64,000 bases of DNA from contig OZ022256.1 of NCBI GenBank assembly GCA_963978905.1, positions 5,687,501-5,751,500 on the forward strand. The letters run 5' to 3'. The stretch is from Trichostrongylus colubriformis. Taxonomy: Eukaryota; Nematoda; Chromadorea; Rhabditida; Trichostrongylidae. The notes beneath the pieces are model-generated. The model did no database searches, had not been told where the DNA came from, and saw only the letters and a list, made by a program, of their open reading frames with translations. The position numbers were made by a program, and so were the translations under genes. This document shows, one piece after another, positions 56,598-64,000 of this stretch. The first letter of the stretch is position 1, and every line of letters starts with the position of its first letter.

Positions 56598-59500
56598 ATT
56601 ACAGTTTCAGCAGACGACACTCCTTACAAACAATGCGTCGCACTCATGAGCGAAGTGACGCTCACTGTCTCCGTCCTTACCTACTGTTGGCAATCAAATG
56701 GACTAGCTTTCATTAAAATTATGCGAGAGGTGGACAAATTCGAAAAGACAAACAAACACAAAAATAAGTAGAGAAAAGGTTTGCTGTTGAATGGGTAGAG
56801 ACAGCAAAGACAGACAAATCAATCAGGCTCAAATGGACAATTTAAAAAACGTGGAGAGAATAACTAGACCACGAATTCATTAAACAATTCAACAATCTGG
56901 ATGATGCCAATGACGTATGAGAAATGAAAACGAGCAAAGAATATCTCTTTTAATTTCCCACAAAATAAAAAAAAACGCTCGGCTCTCAAGCGCTGTTGTG
57001 TGTTGCCGATTTCATAAATAGCCAGACCGTGACTGCACAACAATAAAGCAGACGTTACAAAGGCATGTGGTACATGCACATTTGACACGAATCCTCTTCT
57101 ATTATGAATGAGTTCCTGATATGTAATTTTTGTATGGTATTAGCATTGTATGGCTGCATCTACGGAACTTGTTTTTCACCTCTGTAGAAACATAAACAAG
57201 AGAGGTAAATACCTGAAATCACGTATCGAAATGTCTAATGTAGTTGCGGATGCCACTTCACTGCGGCGCTACTTTTGCGTAGGCATTTGCGTTTGCCTTG
57301 AATTAGAGGTACTCCCTGCTCTTCTTTAATAGGCGCAGGTAAAAACATATGCTTAGAACAAAAAGTTATAATTGTGGGATGGCGTCAGGTGAAGAACGGG
57401 AGCCCGAAAATTAGTGTATGCCTAAAAGGGGAGTCTTGCGCCAGAGGGCGACAAAAAACCTGTAGCTGCTCGATTTCCTACGAGTCAGAGCTTCAAGCTA
57501 AAGTTTCGATTTTCATGAAAATTCTGACCGTGATACTCTAAACTCTTTAATGTAGCAATAAGTTATTGTATATATCTTTGCCGTCTTACTTATCTATTAG
57601 TGCTTCCTTCCACTATTAGTTGGGAATGTTAATCAGCCCTTCACTATGGTAACCGTTGAGTGAAAAGAGTTCTTTGTTTGAAATGTGTGCCAGTCAATTA
57701 TTGCCAGATTCTGGTTTACTCGTAATCACGAAGAATCATTTGTTATGACAGCAGCATTATGGGCTTCGCAACTTTGCGGTCGCGGCTTCGCGCGCGAGGT
57801 TGCGATATTACACAATCTCAAAGTCGTAGTATCGCGTGCGAAAGTGCGACGCTGTAAAAACGCAAAATCGCGAAGTTGGCGGCGACTTAAGTGTGATGGG
57901 AGCGCAAAGCAGATGGAAGCAGGCTGCTTGCACTATGGCTAAAGATTAGGCGCGTGTCGATCTGTGATTCTGCGAACCGTAGGATCGCACGAGCGCATAA
58001 TCGCAGAATGGTTCGTCATGCGTCAAATGTCGCCATGCGAACTCTCACATGAGTGTGCTATTTCCAGCATTTTTAACCACTCCAGCCTCATGATGAACAA
58101 TTTTGCGATTGTGCGAGAAGCAAAGTATAACCTCAGCCCTTTGCTGCCCGGGCATGTGCTAACCATTACGTATACACTATTCCTCAGTCTCGCAATAGGC
58201 ACCAGCGCTACAAGCATAATATAAGGAGTCGGAAGGCCACTATCGGCATCCTGCGAACTTGAAGTGCTAAGGAAGCGAGGTGACGATCTGGGAACGGGAG
58301 GATGTGGAGCTGAGCAGTAAACAGCTACCATTCCATAACCGAGCTAACTAAGCGATATTGGAAGAGAGTCGTCAAAGGAGATCCTATGAGGAGAAGTACA
58401 GCATGCGGCGTACACAGAAAGGGCTACAAGGAGCACCTACAATGAAGAACCTTCGCCGTTTGTAGGGTCTAAGGCTGAGGTTATACCTCGCGGGATCGCA
58501 AAATCACATAATCGCAAGTGCCGTACTTCGCACTCTCACTTGAACAGTTATTTTCCTCCACAACATTGGTTTCTTGCCTCTCACGGCCTCAAAATGGTAA
58601 AGAACCAGGCAAAATAGCATACTCATTTGAGAGTGCCATGACAACATGCGGTTCTTCAATTTTGCGATCCTGCGAAGCATAACCTTAGCCTGAATAACCT
58701 GATGTTGTCTTGCGAACAACCTAACCAGGACAACCGGGCGGACAAAGGAGTCCAGAACATCCACTCCGACCGCCCCGAAAATTACGGTAATTTTCCCAGG
58801 CAGACAGCTTTTACCCAACGCCTCAGCGAAAAACCAGTAATTGCAATGCCGTAACAGACTGAGTTTTAAAAAATTTGAAAAACATTGCACTATTCATCGA
58901 TGAAACATTGGCTCAGTCTCATTCGCTGTCATCGAACTATAAGTTACCCAATTCGAAAAAAATATCAGCGCGATTTGTTCTCATTCAGAAAAGGAGCACT
59001 GCACACATAGGTAATTACGACACACTCTATGGGCATTTTTCCCAAGTTATCTCCATCTGACACAATGATATAAATAACACCTTGTTCGAGATAATATTGC
59101 CCGACGGAGGAGTATCTCGAAGTAGAGTTACTATGTTATACAACAGCCGCGAGACGGCGAAGCCAACGGTAGACTTACTTAGCCCTACACGGCCACTCCG
59201 CCGTTGGCACCAATCGCACCGAAGAGCATCCAGGAGAAAAGGCAATGAAGAGCCCAATACGCTTTCAATGCGAACTCGCAACACACCATCTCCTTTCAAA
59301 GTCGCCTTAGCATTTGAGGAGAACATGATTTTCCCAAATCTTTTTTCTCCGTTATCACTGGCGGGGTACTTATATACGACAAAAGAAATCCATTTCATCG
59401 AATAAGGGATGCTTCAACCCTCTCAGTTCACGAATTCACGTCACAACTCATTAGTAACTTCTCGACCACCATGCGAAGAGAGGGTTTTGACAAGGCGTTA

Positions 59501-60440
59501 ACATTTTGCCCACAACTCTCAGTTTGTTCTTTTCCGAATTTTCATTGACCCTGGCATGACGGCGATTATAAGATCCCCTCCTCCTCAGCATTCCTACGTA
59601 TATGAAAGCGAGGGTAAGGGTGGTAGAAGCCTTTCCAAATGAAGGGGTTCGATCCGCTTCCATCCAGATGAACTAATTAGACGTAAGACTTATTTTTTGT
59701 TATTCATAGCCAATTCGATTTACAGAAGTGTACAATCAAATGAAACAGTATAGACTTGATCTGCCCAAACATATAGGACTTTAATTCGAAAAATAGAAAA
59801 AATTCAAACACGAGACAATGGGAGCCGTCTTTTGCTCCTTTAAGTTGCGCAGAAGTTTTGATGCGTCTGCTAACAATTTAACAATACCAATGGTTCCGTA
59901 TTCAAAACCTCATAGCCATTCCCAGTGGAAACGCCTTCGAATACTTTATTGGCCAAAACACAAGGTTTAGAACCGCTCAATCGACAATGGAACAAACATT
60001 GACGAATTTTCAAGAATAAGCATATTCCGATTCAATACGAATAATTAGTGAACTTCATCGAAAGTTCAACTCAATGTAAATTGGCAGTTGTGGAAAGAGG
60101 TCAGTGATGATACCACACGATTATTGTCTCCCCGCTTTACTTAAGTTAATCGATTATTCAAATAATATTCATTGTGGAGAGTGCCAATGTCCATTATAGC
60201 TAACGTAGACAGCTTCCATCATGAGTTACCTATACAAGAGGCATCAGTAGTGAGGGAATACATGGCAATGTTACCAAAATGGTAGGAGAGGAACGACGAA
60301 AGCGCAATGGATTAGATAAATGGAAGGACTCCGTCCTAAATCGCTATAAGTGCTAAATAAACAATATAGCTAGTCTTGATACATCGAAATTGCTAATATT
60401 ACATGATTATGGATACAGTTATACATAGACCAGGAGACAA
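56598..60440. other. 3.8-kb stretch between cyclin B3 and SMC1
   Basis: No supported exon. Positions 57,760-58,140 hold a GC-rich repeat with many GCGATT-type motifs. A foldback lies at 58,466-58,695. ORFs on both strands at 59,027-59,405 overlap each other almost exactly and have no splice or start signals, so they are left unassigned. The distance is too long for an ordinary nematode operon. Confidence 0.5.
58466..58695. repeat. Foldback MITE (family E)
   Basis: Ends AAGGCTGAGGTTATACCTCG and the inverse GCATAACCTTAGCCT, followed inward by GGGATCGCAAAATCACATAA and TTTTGCGATCCTGCGAAG. A related one-sided copy is at about 58,085-58,140 (AATTTTGCGATTGTGCGAGA, AGTATAACCTCAGCC). Confidence 0.8.
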
Positions 60441-63400
60441 CTATAGAGAAGACGAGCCGACATCGGGAGTTTGTACTGCTCTGTCCATAGGGTATATTGA
60501 TGGAAGTAGGGGAATAGACGCAACACAGAAGAACACTCTGAATTAAGAGAAAACCTTTTTCTGCTTTAAGTCATACTTGATTTTGATAGTCTTTGATGGA
60601 AGAATAGCCAAAAACTCACTCGTGGCTGTACTTCGAAAATACTGTTTCTAGGCGCTCGTACATAATTCGACGTTTATGAAGCATGTGATTCAACTCCCAC
60701 ATCAATGGTTCAACATCGTCTCCTGTGTATCCGGAATACTTTTGCAAAATCGGTGACCTAAAATATAATCCGTTATCTAAAGCTGCACTGGATAGGTTAC
60801 ACAAAATGAAGTTAATTTACTGACCAAATCGCTTCTCGGTCATGCATTTTGAAGGCAAGAAGTATAGCAGCAGCTGCCATCAACGATTCCGAGACTCCAA
60901 TAAACTCGTAGAACATTAGCGAAGTTTCAAGAATGTAACGTGCTAGCGTCAGCTTCGGCATATCAGTCTTAGTCACCTGAAAAAAAAACTTAGTAAAACG
61001 TCGAAATGGCTTCTTCATTAACTCCTTCAATTCAAATCACTGTTTGAAGTCTAGACTCCAGCAGAGGAAAAAAGGAACTCGATGGCAAGTGCAGAGTACT
61101 TTTCTGTATTGTCCCCACTTGTGACTTATGTTACTTTGTTTTTTTGAAAGGAAAAAGTTTGTAGCGTCAATCCATTCTTTGTTAGGATGCGCCGTGCACT
61201 CTAGTTCCACTCAGAATCATGGTGGCACGTGAATGAGTTCTAGCCTATACAGTAGGGCCGGGTGAATCACCGACCCCGGAGAGATAGAAAGGTTGGTTAG
61301 CCTGGGGTGCACCCCGCACCTTGTAAGTGATAGTGCGCGCCACCTGTCACTACACCACCTCGGCCCGTTGGCTTTGTTTGATTTCATACTCAGAATGATT
61401 CAAACTGTCCCTACTCTTGCATATCGTCTGACGTATCTGTAGCTGAGAGGAAATCCGATGTCGTAGTTAATGGTATCCAGCACTTTCATTTCCGCTTGAA
61501 TCATCTGAGTACGGTCGAACTGCTCATCGCACACGTACATGAAGTCGTCAATAAGAGGAGGACTACGTTCCTGAGAAATAAACGTTTATATTCATTGCCT
61601 GTCACTGCTATAAAGCAAGAACTTAAAAACCTCAAATTTGCACGAAATGAAGAACGCTGCACTAGCCAACACTTGCAGGTCATCTTTCTGAACTCCCTTT
61701 GTTTTCGAGAGATAGAGGTCGAGAATTTTAACCGCCATGTATAGCGTTTCATGGTTTAGCTCGAAAGTTTCTTGTATCTGAAAATGAATTCTAATCAATT
61801 GGGACCACTGATATGAAAATCTGGGTAGAAGCCACATACCTCCACCATCCAATCAGCAACAACTGCTCGCGTTTGCTTGCTGAGTTGTGGATGCTGGTGA
61901 AGATAGTCACCGACATGAAACAGCTTCTGAAAACCAGCCATATCGCATGTCTACTACTGTTCTGAATGGTTTCATCCTGAGGAATTTATTTATCTAGCGG
62001 AGACCGAGTAAAAGTGAAAAGAGAACTAATTCTAAAAGTTTACGATACAGCGCTCGACGCAGCTCATTAATGTGGGTAAAAGAACAAGAAAGTTAAACGG
62101 GAAAGGGCAATCAGAAAAATTGAGCCGAAATCGTAACTCCCACCTCACGGGACTTATAATACTTGAAGATGTCGAAAGCAAATTCAGAAACGTTTGCAAT
62201 GTCTGGACCACTCTCTGCATCGTAGTCATAAGCAGGACATGGATCCGGATCAACTTCAAGTTGAAGACTTTCGCTGAAAGCTCATAGCGTTTGAGGAAAT
62301 AATTATTTAGCCACTTACAACTCTACACTACCTAACAAAAATGCACACCTTTCAATGTCCTCCTTTATAGAATTTAGGGAGGACTCTGACTGGCTCTTAG
62401 AACGACGGGAACTTCGACGGTTTTCCTTTGTTAAGTGAAGTTTTTTGGATGAATCGATCACAACGTTGGAAATTGCCTGAAACGAACCCACTCATCCGAT
62501 TGTTATTGACAGAGATGAGAGAGGATTTATGACGTAATAAGGGTCATGAGAAGAATTTCGGCAGAAACCCTCGCGGAGAAAGTTGTCTGAGTTACATTGA
62601 AGCTAAGCTGTGAACAACCATATAAGAGTAGACAGTTCCATGGACTACTTGTATGTCAAGGCATTTCACTCCACCCAAACTGGGGACGCCAGCACCCATG
62701 CTCCTTCTATTACCGCACATTCAAAAATGCCTACGCCATATTATTGCACTGCAAAGATCTATTTGAACCCCTTCACATAGTTGCTTGCAGGTCTGTCCTG
62801 TAGTGATCTAAAGAAGATCGGTTTAGTTCAGCTCCAGCTACTTTCAACTAGCAATGATGCCATTTATGTGCTTACGTAGATGTCACACAACTTCGCAAAA
62901 TCCCAGGTCGTGCAAACTAGTACCCTAACCCGGTACACTTTGCCTCTTGTGAATGGGTCACACCTGTCTCTTGTCTCATACTGATACTTTAGCCAGAAAA
63001 TCGATATAACGTGGTATCACCCAAGTCACCCAGCTGCAGCAGTCATGTGAGCAGAGATTTTGAATGAAGGCTTTTTTCCCATAACGGCTCACAACGGCCG
63101 GTACCGCTACCAAACGGCACTATGGAAAAATACCTCGAAGCAGATGGTTATAAAAACATTGACTGCCAATGCTACTTTTTGCTCGAAGGAATTCCGATGA
63201 TACGAAGATGACTTCCACAAGACAGCGACGCCAGATTACAACACTCTGGTGTGCGAGTATTAACGCGATCAATAGTGACCACTAACCCTGCTGAGGTCAG
63301 CGAAGGCAGGTCGTTTCGGCTTTGGCTCAAACGTATTGTCACCGGTTTGAATCGACTGTTTCTTGCCACGTTTCACATCTCCTGAAAGTGAACTTGATGA

Positions 63401-63731
63401 TGTCATCCGCTCTATGGCCGTGTAGATGACAATGCATAACTTCCTCAAACACAACCTTAAAATACCTTCACATGCGACTGCTAGGCATAGTTCGTTTACC
63501 TTGATTGTAGTAAGTTATGGTATGCCTAGCCATCACCATAACCCAACAACCTCCCATTAGAAGCAAGACTAATGTGCTGCTTAGGTTTTCTTTCGCATCT
63601 GAACTGAATGAACCGCAAAGGGCACCTGTCACTGACACGTGATCCTGTGCAGATACGCTTCTATCGGTATCCCTCCCTGGACAATTGGTACGAGTCGGCT
63701 CAGCCTGTGGACAACCGACGTTCTTTGACAT
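60441..63731 (-). CDS. cyb-3: Cyclin B3, complete, 10 exons
   Basis: Mitotic cyclin that activates CDK1 and promotes anaphase entry. Exons: 63626-63731, 63287-63381, 62349-62476, 62144-62273, 61840-61926, 61631-61777, 61415-61570, 60825-60976, 60620-60757, 60441-60537. The total is 1,236 nt, 411 residues, with all phases closing. A stop codon is in frame just before the ATG. The N-terminus is basic and regulatory (KPKRPAFADLS). The first cyclin box runs about 150-285: FAFDIFKYYKSRE, then HPQLSKQTRAVVADWMVEIQ, then ETFELNHETLYMAVKILDLY, then ISCKFE. The second is about 285-400: DIGFPLSYRYVRRYARVTKT, SPILQKYSGYTGDDVEPLMW and SKYSHEVFFCVASIPLL. The KxxFxVxDYL-like and LSYRYVRRYAR blocks favour B3 over B1/B2. 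The MRAIL-type patch reads TRAVV. A canonical RxxL destruction box was not clear. No obvious spliced-leader site precedes the ATG. SMC1 lies downstream on the same strand. Confidence 0.94.
61190..61370. repeat. Family B repeat in a cyclin B3 intron
   Basis: Inverted and shortened relative to 2,778-3,040: CCGTGCACTCTAGTTCCACT at one end and GCGCGCCACCTGTCACTACA at the other. It lies between exons 60,825-60,976 and 61,415-61,570. Confidence 0.75.
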
Positions 63732-64000
63732 TAAGAATGAGGGTCACACACTCGTTCGAGGTGCTTGGCCCAAGTTTCAAGAATATGTGAGCCGAAATGG
63801 TCCATACATTCCGGCACTCTTTCCTTTCCTACGTTAAGTAAATTCACACTTTCAATTGATTCATTGCCCATAAACACTTTTCTGTATCATCTCCTTCATT
63901 CGCTGGTTTCGACTGTGTTGGGACGTGGATTTAGATTTCATTGTCCTGAGATGTGACCCCTTCACAAATCCAAGTAACGCAGAGGCAAACTTGTTGTTAA
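63732..64000. other. Upstream of cyclin B3, nothing assigned
   Basis: This should contain the 5' untranslated region and promoter of cyclin B3. I see no TATA box or trans-splice acceptor of good quality, and no exon on either strand. Confidence 0.4.

Noticed and set aside
57201..57240. TTTCAG acceptor as the last cyclin B3 exon
   Set aside because: Phase fitted but the peptide did not continue the cyclin fold. The exon at 60,441-60,537 gives VFFCVASIPLL, the expected cyclin end.
58504..58890. 128-codon minus-strand ORF
   Set aside because: It overlaps a foldback repeat (58,466-58,695), has no splice or start context and no recognisable motif.
59027..59405. Overlapping 123- and 107-codon ORFs on opposite strands
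   Set aside because: Neither strand shows splice signals or a recognisable family; likely a repeat with balanced composition.
56598..60440. Cyclin B3-SMC1 operon
   Set aside because: Spacing of about 3.9 kb is far above the usual ~100-bp gap of nematode operons.
63287..63406. Internal ATG at 63,404-63,406 as the cyclin B3 start
   Set aside because: The frame allows it, but a TTTCAG acceptor directly follows and an upstream exon (63,626-63,731) with its own ATG joins in perfect phase.

Overview
This window looks like nuclear DNA of a clade V (strongylid or hookworm-like) nematode. The evidence is many short exons (about 50-175 nt) behind TTTCAG-type 3' splice sites, trans-splice-type acceptors a few bases before start codons, clear nematode-type SMC-1 and cyclin B3 genes, and a heavy load of decayed mariner/Tc1 transposons and foldback elements. 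It is not bacterial: no long intact ORF carries a gene, so genes had to be rebuilt from splice sites and reading phase. No tRNA, rRNA or CRISPR array was found.

Layout from left to right. 0.9-10.4 kb: plus-strand exons of an unidentified serine-rich and acidic gene whose start is not seen, with an inverted composite Tc1 element (6.5-8.1 kb) and several foldback elements in its introns. 11.2-11.9 kb: ORFs on both strands that I could not resolve. 13.3-26.9 kb: a minus-strand gene made of at least 14 small, phase-symmetric exons. Its N-terminal and middle exons are lysine-rich and nearly all end in a T-Q-E-like motif; its two C-terminal exons carry an 11-residue G-S-A-E-K repeat. 27.0-28.1 kb: a Penelope-like GIY-YIG fragment between inverted repeats. 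29.2-30.9 kb: a foldback and a roughly 145-bp satellite array. 31.0-32.2 kb: a dead mariner. 32.2-36.6 kb: mostly foldback repeats. 36.6-36.9 kb: a small two-exon plus-strand gene. 37.7-42.0 kb: a four-exon minus-strand gene for a 137-residue glycine-zipper membrane protein, with two dead mariners in its first intron. 43.2-56.6 kb: the complete SMC1 cohesin gene on the minus strand, 32 exons, 1,243 residues. 56.6-60.4 kb: repeats. 60.4-63.7 kb: a complete cyclin B3 gene on the minus strand, 10 exons, 411 residues.

Two recognised genes act in the same process. SMC1 forms the cohesin ring that holds sister chromatids, and cyclin B3 with CDK1 drives the metaphase-anaphase step. They sit head-to-tail about 3.9 kb apart. 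From memory, C. elegans him-1/smc-1 is on chromosome I and cyb-3 on V, so the linkage here looks lineage-specific.

The most unusual object is the modular T-Q exon gene at 13.3-26.9 kb, which I could not match to a known family. All exon models come from hand reading of splice sites and phase. Lengths and phases close exactly for SMC1, cyclin B3 and the glycine-zipper gene, which is strong internal support. No database search was run.
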